A stretch of DNA of 38,792 nt from Tissierellia bacterium. GTDB lineage: Bacteria > Bacillota_A > Clostridia > Tissierellales > Peptoniphilaceae. Of this stretch, positions 9,214-17,193 are shown one piece after another (position 1 is the first letter of the stretch; each line of letters begins with the position of its first letter). Both the position numbers and the translations under genes were made by a program. The notes beneath the pieces were generated by a model. That model did not search any database and was not told the origin of the DNA. It saw only the letters and a list, made by a program, of their open reading frames with translations. The stretch lies in assembly GCA_012513395.1 (NCBI GenBank), contig JAAZCH010000146.1:1-38792 (forward strand), read 5' to 3'.

Positions 9214-9894
9214 ATGGGTCGAATACTAATAGTTGATGACAATATACAAATTACAGAAATATTAAAAAGATTTGCAATAAAAGAAGACTTGTTTGTGGAT
9301 GTTGCTCATGATGGAGAAGAAGCATGGGAAATGTATTTAAAAAATGAATACGATGTGATTTTACTTGATGTAATGATGCCAAAATTAGATGGCTATCAAC
9401 TATGTAAGCGTATCAGAAAAGAATCCATGGTTCCTATAATTATGATAACTGCAAAAGGAGAAGATTACGAAAAAATCATGGGTTTAGATTTGGGTGCCGA
9501 TGATTATATAGTTAAACCCTTTTCAGTTGCAGAAGTAATGGCTAGAATCAGGGCAATATTAAGAAGAATAGATAAAACTGATAAAGGGAATATTTTGGAA
9601 TATGGAAATTTAAAATTGGATTTAGATAGTTATACTAGCGAAGTTTCTGGAGAAGATATTTTGCTTACAAAAAAAGAATTTGAATTACTGTGGACCTTGG
9701 CATCTAATGAAAATAAAGTTTTCACAAGAGAAAATCTATTGGATAGTCTTTGGGGATATGATTATTACGGAGACTCTAGAACCGTAGATACCCATATAAA
9801 AAGACTTCGAGCTAAATTGTCTAAATTCAAAGATTCCAATTGGACAATAAAAACCATCAGAGGTGTCGGGTATAAATTTGAAAAAGGTGACTAA
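9214..9894 (+). CDS. OmpR/PhoB-family response regulator
   Basis: Two-domain transcription regulator of 226 residues. The receiver domain has the acidic pair D8-D9, phospho-acceptor D52 in LLDVMMPK, T79 and K101 in VKPF. The C-terminal winged-helix DNA-binding domain contains LTKKEFELLWTLASNENKVFTRENLL and the family end RGVGYKF. An earlier in-frame ATG at 9184 would add ten residues, but GGAGG at 9202-9206 is placed 7 bases before the ATG at 9214, and MGRILIVDDN matches the family start. The stop is followed directly by the ATG of the partner kinase. The target genes are unknown. Confidence 0.94.
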   Translation: MGRILIVDDNIQITEILKRFAIKEDLFVDVAHDGEEAWEMYLKNEYDVILLDVMMPKLDGYQLCKRIRKESMVPIIMITAKGEDYEKIMGLDLGADDYIVKPFSVAEVMARIRAILRRIDKTDKGNILEYGNLKLDLDSYTSEVSGEDILLTKKEFELLWTLASNENKVFTRENLLDSLWGYDYYGDSRTVDTHIKRLRAKLSKFKDSNWTIKTIRGVGYKFEKGD

Positions 9895-11382
9895 ATGAAA
9901 AGTAAAATAACTAAAAAGCTAATCCTTTATTTTATTCTTATAATGCTACTCAATTCTATTCTAGCAGGAGGAATATTTATTTATTTGGGACAGAGAAACT
10001 ATGTAAACTCATATAAAATAAATCTTTCTGAGCGATTAGAAAATATTTCCAAGGCAATTTCTGAAAATTCTGATTTATTTCTTGGAAATGAAGATACCAC
10101 TTCTTACATGATGGGTAGAGGCATGAATCAAGGTCATATGAGAGGTATGCATTATTCTTCAAGATATATCGATTGGATGAATGAAGTATTGGATAGCAAT
10201 ATTTGGATAATAAATAAAGACGACAATGTATTTCAACGAGGAAACTATAGAAATGTCATTCTATACGAAAACTTATCGCTAGATGAAAAATTAGTAATAG
10301 ATAGAGCATTAATGGGAGAAACTGTAACGACAGAAAGTTTCAGTGATATTTTTGGAAGTGATTTTATCTCTGCAGCAGCACCTATGACAGACAATAGTGG
10401 AAATATAATTGGTGCAATATTAATTCATGAAAGCATATCTACCATGGATAATTTTATGACATCGGCAAATTATATTTTATCGATTTCTGCGATACTGGGA
10501 ATTGCACTGGCATCTATATTAGCCGTTGTATTTGCGAATAAATTTATTAGACCTTTGAAAAGATTGGATAAAATAGCCAAAGATTTAATTCAAGGAGACT
10601 ATAATGTTAAGACAGATATAGTTCAAGATGACGAAATTGGCGATTTGGCAAAGAATATAGATGAACTTTCTATTCGATTAGAGAAAAGTAGAATTGAGAA
10701 TGAAAACTTAGATATCATGCGTAATGATTTCATGTCTAATATTTCCCATGAACTAAAAACTCCCGTTACAGTTATGAAGGGATCCTTGGAAGCTTTGGTA
10801 GAAGGGGTTATCAAAGATGATGAGATTTCAGATTATCATAATATTTTATATAAAGAAGTTGGAGTCTTGGAAAGATTAGTGGGGGAATTGATGGAACTAA
10901 ATTCCATTAAAAATTTAAACTTTCCCATGAATTTTTCACAGGAAGATTTGGTTTCCATATTAGAAGATGCATCAAGGAGTCAAAGAATAATCGGCGAAGA
11001 AAAAAATGTGAAATTGGAACTAGATATAAAGGACTCTTATTTGATGATTAATGGTGATTACACCAGATTGCGCCAAATGTTTATTACCGTGATTAATAAT
11101 GCAATTAAATTTTCTTATGAGGGAGAAAAAGTCAGCATAAGAGAATATCAAAAAAATTCTCATGCAATAGTTCAAATAATAAACCGAGGAAATCTAATTG
11201 AAGAATCAGAAATAGAAAATATGTTTGTGTCCTTCTATCGAATTAGAGGCACTGAAGAAAAAGGATTTGGCTTAGGACTAGCAATAGCAAAAGAAATAGC
11301 TCTCCGCCATAATATTACAATAAATGTCAAAAGTGATATGGTTACAGGCACGATTTTTGAATTTGTAATTCCCATTAATTAA
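9895..11382 (+). CDS. Sensor histidine kinase with Met/His-rich extracytoplasmic loop
   Basis: Membrane histidine kinase of 495 residues, partner of the regulator just upstream. It has a transmembrane segment at about 9-32, an outer domain to about 190, a second membrane segment at about 193-215, HAMP, the H-box NISHELKTPV with phospho-acceptor H285, then N-box (INNAIKFSYEG) and G-box (GFGLGLAIAKEI). The outer domain carries a run of methionines and histidines, MMGRGMNQGHMRGMH (72-86). Met/His clusters bind soft metals in some sensors, but this is only suggestive here. The second half of the outer domain looks like a single Cache/PAS-type fold. No metal-handling gene is adjacent. Confidence 0.92.
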   Translation: MKSKITKKLILYFILIMLLNSILAGGIFIYLGQRNYVNSYKINLSERLENISKAISENSDLFLGNEDTTSYMMGRGMNQGHMRGMHYSSRYIDWMNEVLDSNIWIINKDDNVFQRGNYRNVILYENLSLDEKLVIDRALMGETVTTESFSDIFGSDFISAAAPMTDNSGNIIGAILIHESISTMDNFMTSANYILSISAILGIALASILAVVFANKFIRPLKRLDKIAKDLIQGDYNVKTDIVQDDEIGDLAKNIDELSIRLEKSRIENENLDIMRNDFMSNISHELKTPVTVMKGSLEALVEGVIKDDEISDYHNILYKEVGVLERLVGELMELNSIKNLNFPMNFSQEDLVSILEDASRSQRIIGEEKNVKLELDIKDSYLMINGDYTRLRQMFITVINNAIKFSYEGEKVSIREYQKNSHAIVQIINRGNLIEESEIENMFVSFYRIRGTEEKGFGLGLAIAKEIALRHNITINVKSDMVTGTIFEFVIPIN

Positions 11383-11399
11383 TTTTGCGATGGTTAACA

Positions 11400-11429
11400 T
11401 TGACAAAACGATTGCGGTATGATTAAATA
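11400..11429 (+). promoter_or_regulatory. Promoter of the aspS T-box transcript
   Basis: A perfect -35 TTGACA (11400-11405) is followed after 18 bp by TAAATA (11424-11429). The T-box leader begins just downstream, which supports the call. Confidence 0.6.
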
Positions 11430-11435
11430 ACAATA

Positions 11436-11628
11436 GCATTGAAAAGAAGGAGTAGTTTATTTTTCGTCTTAAGAGAGCAGATGGGTGGTGAAAATCTGTG
11501 GCGGAGTTATTCGAAGACATCTTGGAGCTTAAACGAACTGAACCGCGTAAGGTCTATTAAGTGAGGTTTACCTAATTAGGGTGGTACCGCGAGTTATACT
11601 CGTCCCTTTATTGTGGACGATTTTTTTT
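11436..11628 (+). promoter_or_regulatory. T-box riboswitch (aspartate) controlling aspS
   Basis: tRNA-sensing leader RNA. The Stem I region contains the AGAGAGCAGATGGGTGGTG-type sequence around 11471-11500. The likely specifier codon is GAC (11516-11518) followed by A, matching tRNA-Asp and the downstream aspS. The invariant T-box AGGGTGGTACCGCG lies at 11578-11591. The antiterminator pairs AGGG and GAG with CTC and CCCT at about 11599-11607. The competing terminator has stem TCGTCC/GGACGA (11600-11605 and 11615-11620) and eight T residues (11621-11628). Uncharged tRNA-Asp should favour read-through. Confidence 0.93.
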
Positions 11629-11649
11629 ATTTATTTTTAGGAGGAAATT

Positions 11650-13434
11650 ATGGCTGATAAAATGGGGCATTTGCGAAGAACGCATTATGCAGGTGAGCTA
11701 AGAGAAGAAAACATTGGCGAAGAAGTAATACTAATGGGATGGGTACAAGGAGAAAGAAGCTTTGGATCCATAGTATTTGTGGATATTAGAGATGTGAGTG
11801 GAATTTCTCAAGTGGTTTTTGATCAGGAAAATGACAAGGAAACTTTTGATAAAGCTAAACATTTACGATCAGAAGATGTAATAGCAATTAAAGGAATAGT
11901 CCGTGCAAGATCGGCAATAAACGAAGATATTCCAACAGGTAAAATTGAAATTGAAGGAAAAGAGTTGAAAGTTTTAGACAAGTCAGATGTTCCTCCAATT
12001 TATGTAAAAGACGGCGATAATGTCAGTGAAAACATGAGACTTCAATACAGAACTCTGGACTTAAGAAAGCCATCTATGCAACAAAATTTGATTACAAGAG
12101 CTAAAATATATAAAGTATTCAGAGACTATCTTTCAGAAAATCGCTTTATAGAAGTGGAAACGCCAATTTTAGGAAAGCCAACTCCTGAAGGTGCTAGGGA
12201 TTATTTGGTACCAAGTAGAGTTAATCCTGGGAAATTTTATTCCCTTCCCCAATCACCTCAGTTATTCAAACAAATGCTGATGGTCTCAGGTTTGGATAGA
12301 TATTTTCAAATTGCCAAATGCTTTAGAGATGAGGACTTAAGAGCTAATCGCCAACCGGAATTTACTCAAGTAGATATCGAAATGTCTTTTGTAGATGTTG
12401 AAGACGTGTTATCTATGAACGAAGGTCTTATTCAAAGATTATTTAAAGAAATTTTAAATGTTGATATTGAATTGCCGCTAAAAAGACTATCATACGACGA
12501 AGCTATGGAAAGATACGGCATTGATAAACCTGACACGAGATTTGGCTATGAGCTAATTGATGTTAGTGAAATCTTACAAAATTCTGGATTCAAGGTATTC
12601 AGCGGTGCAATAGATAATGGCGGATCAGTAAGATTAATTAATATTGACGGAAAAGCAGATGAATTTAGTAGAAAAGATATAGATAAGTTAGAGAACTTCG
12701 CTAAAACTTATGGAGCAAAGGGACTAGCTTGGATGAAGATTACTGATGAAGGTGTAAACTCTCCAGTAGCAAAATTTTTAGAAGATACTGAAATTGAAAA
12801 GATACTTGAAAAATCTAAAGGAAAAGTAGGGGACTTACTTTTATTAGTGGCTGATAAAAACGAAGTTGTATTTGACGCTTTAGGAAATCTGAGAAATCAT
12901 ATTGCAGACAAATTTGGTTTGAGAAAAGATGATGAATATGACATTTTATGGGTTACAGATTTTCCATTGTTTGAATACGATGAAGAAGAAAATCGTTACG
13001 TTGCAAAGCATCATCCATTCACATCACCAAGGGATGAGGATTTGGAATTACTAGAAACAGAACCCGAAAAAGTAAAAGCAAAAGCATACGACATCGTAAT
13101 GAATGGCGATGAAATGGGCGGTGGAAGTATAAGAATATCCAACAGCGATCTTCAAAGGAGAATGTTTAATGCTTTAGGTATTGACGAAAAATCCCAAGTA
13201 GATAAATTTGGATTTTTATTAGACTCATTTAAATATGGTGTACCACCACATGGCGGGATCGCTTATGGTCTAGATAGATTGGTGATGTTATTTGTGGGTA
13301 CAAATAATATCAGAAATGTAATTGCATTTCCAAAAACTCAATCTGCAACGGATCTTTTAACCGGAGCACCAATTGAGCTAGATGACGAACAATTGCTAGA
13401 AACTCACATAAAGGTGATTAGAGAGGAGAATTAA
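11650..13434 (+). CDS. aspS: Aspartyl-tRNA synthetase
   Basis: Class II aminoacyl-tRNA synthetase charging tRNA-Asp; 594 residues, usual for bacterial AspRS with the inserted GAD domain. It has an OB-fold anticodon-binding N-terminus, motif 2 region CFRDEDLRANRQPEFTQVD, a GAD insertion around residues 310-400, the HHPFTSP segment, and motif 3 GIAYGLDRLVMLF near the C-terminus. AGGAGG at 11639-11644 precedes the ATG. Its control by an aspartate T-box is visible upstream. Whether the enzyme also charges tRNA-Asn cannot be decided from what is seen. Its stop overlaps the next start (TAATG). Confidence 0.97.
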   Translation: MADKMGHLRRTHYAGELREENIGEEVILMGWVQGERSFGSIVFVDIRDVSGISQVVFDQENDKETFDKAKHLRSEDVIAIKGIVRARSAINEDIPTGKIEIEGKELKVLDKSDVPPIYVKDGDNVSENMRLQYRTLDLRKPSMQQNLITRAKIYKVFRDYLSENRFIEVETPILGKPTPEGARDYLVPSRVNPGKFYSLPQSPQLFKQMLMVSGLDRYFQIAKCFRDEDLRANRQPEFTQVDIEMSFVDVEDVLSMNEGLIQRLFKEILNVDIELPLKRLSYDEAMERYGIDKPDTRFGYELIDVSEILQNSGFKVFSGAIDNGGSVRLINIDGKADEFSRKDIDKLENFAKTYGAKGLAWMKITDEGVNSPVAKFLEDTEIEKILEKSKGKVGDLLLLVADKNEVVFDALGNLRNHIADKFGLRKDDEYDILWVTDFPLFEYDEEENRYVAKHHPFTSPRDEDLELLETEPEKVKAKAYDIVMNGDEMGGGSIRISNSDLQRRMFNALGIDEKSQVDKFGFLLDSFKYGVPPHGGIAYGLDRLVMLFVGTNNIRNVIAFPKTQSATDLLTGAPIELDDEQLLETHIKVIREEN

Positions 13435-13856
13435 TGGAACAAGTTGGAAGAGTTGTATCAACTAACGATGGAATGGCCAGCTTAGAAGTTAGAAAGGTTT
13501 CGGCTTGTGGAACCAATTGTGCATCATGTGCAGCTAGCTGTGAACAAGAACCTATGAAAATAGATGTTATAGATTCCTTAGGAGTTAAACCTGGAGAATA
13601 TGTGGAAATAAAAGCAGATGGTGGCCAAGTATTAAAATACATGTTGCTATTATATGGACTCCCTCTATTATTTATGATAATAGGTTTTGGAGTTTCCCAT
13701 TCATATTTCCAAAATGCTCAAATAGCTAATTATGAATTGATGTCCCTATTAGTAGGATTAGTAGCATTAACTTTAGGAGCATTAATAGTTAGAAGCATAG
13801 ATAAAAAATCTAATATAAAATCATATAATATCAATCATATGGTTAGAAAATTATAA
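13434..13856 (+). CDS. RseC/MucC-family (SoxR-reducing) membrane protein
   Basis: Small membrane protein of 140 residues of the RseC/MucC family, whose members help reduce SoxR or act near Rnf complexes in other bacteria. A soluble N-terminus carries four cysteines in a CX3CX2CX3C pattern (C25, C29, C32, C36), a likely Fe-S or redox site, then two membrane segments at about 64-85 and 98-120. Its ATG overlaps the aspS stop (TAATG), so it is translationally coupled to aspS and under the same T-box. The role in this organism, which shows no SoxR or Rnf gene here, is unknown. Confidence 0.82.
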   Translation: MEQVGRVVSTNDGMASLEVRKVSACGTNCASCAASCEQEPMKIDVIDSLGVKPGEYVEIKADGGQVLKYMLLLYGLPLLFMIIGFGVSHSYFQNAQIANYELMSLLVGLVALTLGALIVRSIDKKSNIKSYNINHMVRKL

Positions 13857-13862
13857 AAAATG

Positions 13863-13901
13863 ACACTGACTCTCAAAAATTTTGAGAGTCAGTGTTTTTT
13901 T
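13863..13901. terminator. Bidirectional terminator between convergent genes
   Basis: A near-perfect palindrome with arms ACACTGACTCTCAAAA (13863-13878) and 13880-13895 is flanked by T residues on the right and A residues on the left. It can terminate both the aspS unit (plus) and the selD unit (minus). Confidence 0.9.
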
Positions 13902-15036
13902 ATAAATAACTTTTAGCAATTTCTTCCACTGCTTTAATAGTTTCTAAGATTTCTGATTCTGTATTGTATGAGGATAGGCTTAATCGTACAATACCTCGTC
14001 TTTCAGTTTTCATAGCTTTATGAAATAATGGTGCGCAGTGATTGGCACTTCGTGAACAAATATTATATTCTTCCCAAAGAATATCGCTGATTTCTTGGGA
14101 GTTTGCACCGTGGATATTAAATGAAACTATTGGAGCGTTAATTTCTTCAAGCTTCGTGTAAAGTTTGACATTATCTATTTTACTAATTCCATCATGAAGC
14201 ATTCTGGTGAGATGGTCTAAATGTTTAAAAACTTCTTGGGAATTAATTGTTTCTATTCCAGCTTTTAATCCCAAAAAGGAATGAATATTAGCAGTTCCTG
14301 GTTCAAATAATTCTGGCAATTGTTTCGGCTGTTCTTTTGAGAAGGTGTCGAAACCTGATCCACCTGAAAAAACTTGATCAAATTTAAAGTCACCCTTTAC
14401 AATAAATCCTCCAGTCCCTTGGGGGCCGTGGAGGCTTTTATGACCTGTAAATGCAAAGATTATTTCGTCATAATCTTCAAGGGTGAAGGGAATGGCACCT
14501 GCTATCTGTGCTCCATCTACTATGAGTTTTAGTCCATGATTTAAAGTGAATCTATTGATAGTTTTTAAATCAGTAAATTTTCCTGATACATTTGAAGCGG
14601 CTGTAACGACGATAGCTTTTGTGTTGGGTTTTAAATATTTTTCTAAATCTTTAACTTTGATATTAAAATCTTCATCCATTTCTAGAAAGCTTAATTCTCC
14701 ACCATTTTTTTCCAAATTATACAGTGGTCTTAATACTGAATTGTGTTCAGTTACACTAGTAATTATGTGATCGTTTTTAGAAAACAAGCTTTGGATAACG
14801 AAATTTATGCCAAATGTAATATTGGGCGTTAAAATTACTTTTAATGGTTCATCGAACCCAAAAAAATTTGCAATAGTTTCTCTAACTTCGTACATTTTTC
14901 GAAGGGAATTTAAACTTTGGGGGTAAGCGCCTCTAGATGGATTACCGTATTGTTCAGAAATAATTGCATCATATATGGCATCTGCTACTTGTTTAGGTTT
15001 TTGGATTGTGGTTGCTGCATTATCTAGATAAATCAT
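13900..15036 (-). CDS. Cysteine desulfurase / selenocysteine lyase-like PLP enzyme
   Basis: Class V aminotransferase-fold enzyme of 378 residues. It has the N-terminal MIYLDNAATT, the aldimine lysine K200 in TGHKSLHGPQGTGG, and the catalytic loop cysteine C334 in SANHCAP. It belongs to the compact NifS-like group often found beside selD. It is the last gene of the minus-strand unit selD-yedF-DUF3343-desulfurase, overlapping the DUF3343 gene by 17 bases. From this context it most likely mobilises selenium (or sulfur) from cysteine/selenocysteine for SelD, rather than serving general Fe-S assembly; no IscU/SufU gene is adjacent. The terminator is shared with the aspS unit. Confidence 0.88.
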   Translation of the reverse strand: MIYLDNAATTIQKPKQVADAIYDAIISEQYGNPSRGAYPQSLNSLRKMYEVRETIANFFGFDEPLKVILTPNITFGINFVIQSLFSKNDHIITSVTEHNSVLRPLYNLEKNGGELSFLEMDEDFNIKVKDLEKYLKPNTKAIVVTAASNVSGKFTDLKTINRFTLNHGLKLIVDGAQIAGAIPFTLEDYDEIIFAFTGHKSLHGPQGTGGFIVKGDFKFDQVFSGGSGFDTFSKEQPKQLPELFEPGTANIHSFLGLKAGIETINSQEVFKHLDHLTRMLHDGISKIDNVKLYTKLEEINAPIVSFNIHGANSQEISDILWEEYNICSRSANHCAPLFHKAMKTERRGIVRLSLSSYNTESEILETIKAVEEIAKSYL

Positions 15037-15295
15037 AGGGCTTTATCACCGGTTTCCTGCTTTTATTATTGTATTCGACAATGTATCTATTTTCGTATTG
15101 AAATTTATTTTCTTCAAATATTTCTTCAACGGTTTTTGAAAATTTGATATCTAGTCTCAAAGCTAGTCCGCATCCTGCATCTATTTCTGGCAAGAGGGGA
15201 ACTAGGCGAGATTTAATATTAGATCTTTCCATAAGTATTTCTGACGCCATAGCTTGGGACGAGGAGGAAAAAGTATAAATTACATAATTCTTCAA
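15020..15295 (-). CDS. DUF3343 protein, putative Se/S carrier
   Basis: Small protein of about 91 residues with the DUF3343 pattern: a beta strand start KNYVIYTF, then SSQAMASEILM and PEIDAGCGLALR with a single conserved cysteine. The family is linked by gene context to selenium metabolism and is thought to carry Se or S. I place the start at a TTG (15295-15293) that overlaps the YedF stop as TTGA, because family members begin at this strand; another TTG at 15331 would add 12 unrelated residues. It is the third gene of the selD unit and its C-terminus overlaps the desulfurase start. Confidence 0.8.
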   Translation of the reverse strand: MKNYVIYTFSSSSQAMASEILMERSNIKSRLVPLLPEIDAGCGLALRLDIKFSKTVEEIFEENKFQYENRYIVEYNNKSRKPVIKPYDLSR

Positions 15296-15861
15296 GGTCT
15301 TACCACTTTGTATTTCGTCATCAACTCGCAAATTCTGTACATATTTGTAATCTCTCCGACTTGCAAATTTTCTTTAAGTTTGTAAAAATCTAAACACAAG
15401 CCACAAGATAAAATTTCTACCCCATTGTCAGATAGTTTCTTCAAATCTTCTACGGAGTTTTCGTTAATAGTAGACAGTTCAATACCCTTGTTATAAAGAA
15501 GTACGTATTTAGGAAGAATATCTTGTTCAGTTAATGCAACTAGAAATCCTTCAATTAACTTTCTTCCAAAGTTTTCATCGCCTTCGCCCATTTTATTAGA
15601 ATCAAAGACAACTACATAAGTTTCTTCAGTTTTGGGTGTATTTATAATTTTAGATTTAGTAAATTCTACTTCGTAATTGTCTGAAGCATATTTTTGGATT
15701 TTAACTTCATATCCAGTTTGAGTAGCTAATTTTGATAAATTTTCTGTAGCTACTTCGTTGTCAACTAGTACAAGAAAGTTTTCTTCACCTTCGTTGATTG
15801 CGCGTTTTGCCATTATTACGGGCATGGGACATTCTATTCCCAGTGCATCTATTTTTTTCAT
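15292..15861 (-). CDS. yedF: Selenium metabolism protein YedF (TusA domain plus DsrE-like domain)
   Basis: Protein of 189 residues with an N-terminal TusA-like domain (DALGIECPMPVIMAKRA, reactive C11 in the CPMP motif) and a C-terminal DsrE-like part containing CGLCLDFY. This two-domain form is the YedF type found beside selD in selenium-using bacteria. It probably hands persulfide or selenide groups between the desulfurase and SelD; this is inferred from family and location. It lies 9 bases after the selD stop, with a GGAGACTAAT ribosome site, and overlaps the DUF3343 gene. Confidence 0.9.
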   Translation of the reverse strand: MKKIDALGIECPMPVIMAKRAINEGEENFLVLVDNEVATENLSKLATQTGYEVKIQKYASDNYEVEFTKSKIINTPKTEETYVVVFDSNKMGEGDENFGRKLIEGFLVALTEQDILPKYVLLYNKGIELSTINENSVEDLKKLSDNGVEILSCGLCLDFYKLKENLQVGEITNMYRICELMTKYKVVRP

Positions 15862-15870
15862 ATTAGTCTC

Positions 15871-16890
15871 CTATATAACTATAACGTCTTTGTCGAATCT
15901 CTTGTGAATTTTTCCTAGGATATGGGCATCAATCCCATTGGATTTCAAATCTACAATAGCTTTTAGTCCATCTTCTTCAGATAAGCTGACTAGTAAGCCA
16001 CCTGAAGTTTGGGGGTCGTATAGAATCTCTTCAAGAGGAAAGTCGTCAATTTGGAACTCTACTTTTGTTTCCATGAATTTTCTGTTTCTTTGGGCACCCT
16101 TGGTCAAAACAAATTCCTTTGCTGCATTCCTAGCGCCGGGAAGTATCGGTATAGATTTTGAATCGATAATTGCAGTGTATTTTCCATCTATCATCTCGCC
16201 AAGATGACCCATAAATCCAAAGCCAGTCACGTCTGTGGCGCTATTTACTTTGTATTTACACAGGATATCTCTTGCATATTTATTTAAAGTAATCATGGAT
16301 TTTATTGCACCATTAAACTCTTCTTCAGTTGAAATTCCTATATTATAGCCATTTGTAATCAAAGTTACACCTAAAGGTTTTGTCAAAATTAAGATATCTC
16401 CTTCCTTAGGAGTATTGTTTTGCCAAATGTCTTTCGGATTGACTTTTCCTGTTACACTTAGTCCGTATTTCACTTTTGGGTCGTGGATAGAATGTCCTCC
16501 AACCAATGTGGCTTTTGCTTCAATAACTTTTTCTGCACCACCTCTTAAAATATCTTCTAAAGCTTTGATATCTCCTTCTTCGGGAAATGCTACTATATTC
16601 AGAGCACAAACTACTTCGCCGCCCATGGAATACACATCGCTCAATGCATTGGCAGCTGCTATTTGACCGAAAATATAGGGGTCCTTTACCATGGAAGGGA
16701 AAAAATCCAGTGTAAAGACCATAGCGATATCGTCAGTTATCTTGACGACGGCTGCATCGTCTTTAGTGTCAAATCCTACCATGATGTCTGGTCTATTTAA
16801 AATTGGTATATTTTTTAAAATTTCATCTAGGGAGCCAGCAGGGATTTTAGAATTGCATCCACCGCAAACTTCTAGCTCTAAATTGTTCAT
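15871..16890 (-). CDS. selD: Selenide, water dikinase (selenophosphate synthase)
   Basis: SelD makes monoselenophosphate from selenide and ATP, the selenium donor for SelA. The 339 residues match the family. The N-terminal active site reads CGGCNSKI, with C12 aligning with the catalytic cysteine of E. coli SelD and K15 with its lysine. The ATP-binding glycine-rich parts (VGFDTKDDAAV, TLDFFPSMVKDPYIFGQIAAANALSDVY) and DVTGFGFMGHL, DPQTSGGLL are intact. Unlike some clostridial SelD proteins, the active-site residue is cysteine, not selenocysteine. It heads the minus-strand unit; a TATAAT lies on that strand at 16930-16925 upstream. Confidence 0.97.
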   Translation of the reverse strand: MNNLELEVCGGCNSKIPAGSLDEILKNIPILNRPDIMVGFDTKDDAAVVKITDDIAMVFTLDFFPSMVKDPYIFGQIAAANALSDVYSMGGEVVCALNIVAFPEEGDIKALEDILRGGAEKVIEAKATLVGGHSIHDPKVKYGLSVTGKVNPKDIWQNNTPKEGDILILTKPLGVTLITNGYNIGISTEEEFNGAIKSMITLNKYARDILCKYKVNSATDVTGFGFMGHLGEMIDGKYTAIIDSKSIPILPGARNAAKEFVLTKGAQRNRKFMETKVEFQIDDFPLEEILYDPQTSGGLLVSLSEEDGLKAIVDLKSNGIDAHILGKIHKRFDKDVIVI

Positions 16891-16924
16891 TTTGTTCTCC
16901 GTTAAAATTTATATTCTATTGTTT

Positions 16925-16930
16925 ATTATA
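16925..16930 (-). promoter_or_regulatory. Probable -10 element of the selD unit
   Basis: Minus-strand TATAAT at 16930-16925, about 35 bases before the selD start. The corresponding -35 region (ACTTTC) is a poor match, so confidence is limited. Confidence 0.4.
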
Positions 16931-17005
16931 ACAGATTAATAGAAAATGAAAGTATAAATACAATTAAACTTAAAACATTTCTAAAAATGCACTAGGCTCT
17001 GTCAA

Positions 17006-17034
17006 TTGATTTCCATGACTATATATGATAGAAT
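17006..17034 (+). promoter_or_regulatory. Promoter of tRNA-Sec
   Basis: TTGATT (17006-17011), 17 bp, TAGAAT (17029-17034). Initiation near 17041 would leave about a dozen bases before the mature tRNA end at 17053. Confidence 0.55.
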
Positions 17035-17052
17035 AATTTTCATGAATAATCT

Positions 17053-17147
17053 GGGAGCGAATGAGTGTCTGGTGTGCTCTGCGGTCTTCAAAACCGTTGT
17101 GAGAAGTGTACTTCTTGGGTAGGTTCGATTCCTACTCGCTCTCGCCA
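17053..17147 (+). tRNA. selC: tRNA-Sec (anticodon UCA)
   Basis: Selenocysteine tRNA of 95 nt including an encoded CCA. The acceptor stem is 8 bp (GGGAGCGA 17053-17060 with 17136-17143, one G-U), the discriminator is G17144, then CCA. The D-stem is 6 bp (17063-17068/17074-17079) with three wobble pairs and a short loop. The anticodon loop CTTCAAA places TCA at 17088-17090. The long variable arm GAGAAG-TGTA-CTTCTT (17101-17116) and a 5-bp T-stem GTAGG/CCTAC follow. The 8+5 acceptor/T arrangement, 6-bp D-stem and UCA anticodon are diagnostic of bacterial tRNA-Sec. It sits between the selD unit and selB, on the opposite strand from both. Confidence 0.97.
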
Positions 17148-17152
17148 ATAAA

Positions 17153-17193
17153 AATACTGTACTAGCAAAAGCTAATACAGTATTCTTTTTTCT
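17153..17193. terminator. Bidirectional terminator of tRNA-Sec and selAB
   Basis: Arms AATACTGTACTAGC (17153-17166) and GCTAATACAGTATT (17171-17184) with one mismatch and an AAAA loop, then CTTTTTTCT. The right arm contains the selB stop region, so one hairpin appears to end tRNA-Sec on the plus strand and selB on the minus strand. Confidence 0.85.

Noticed and set aside
15871..16890. SelD as a selenoprotein
   Set aside because: Some SelD proteins have selenocysteine at the active site, but here the codon is for cysteine (CGGCNSKI).
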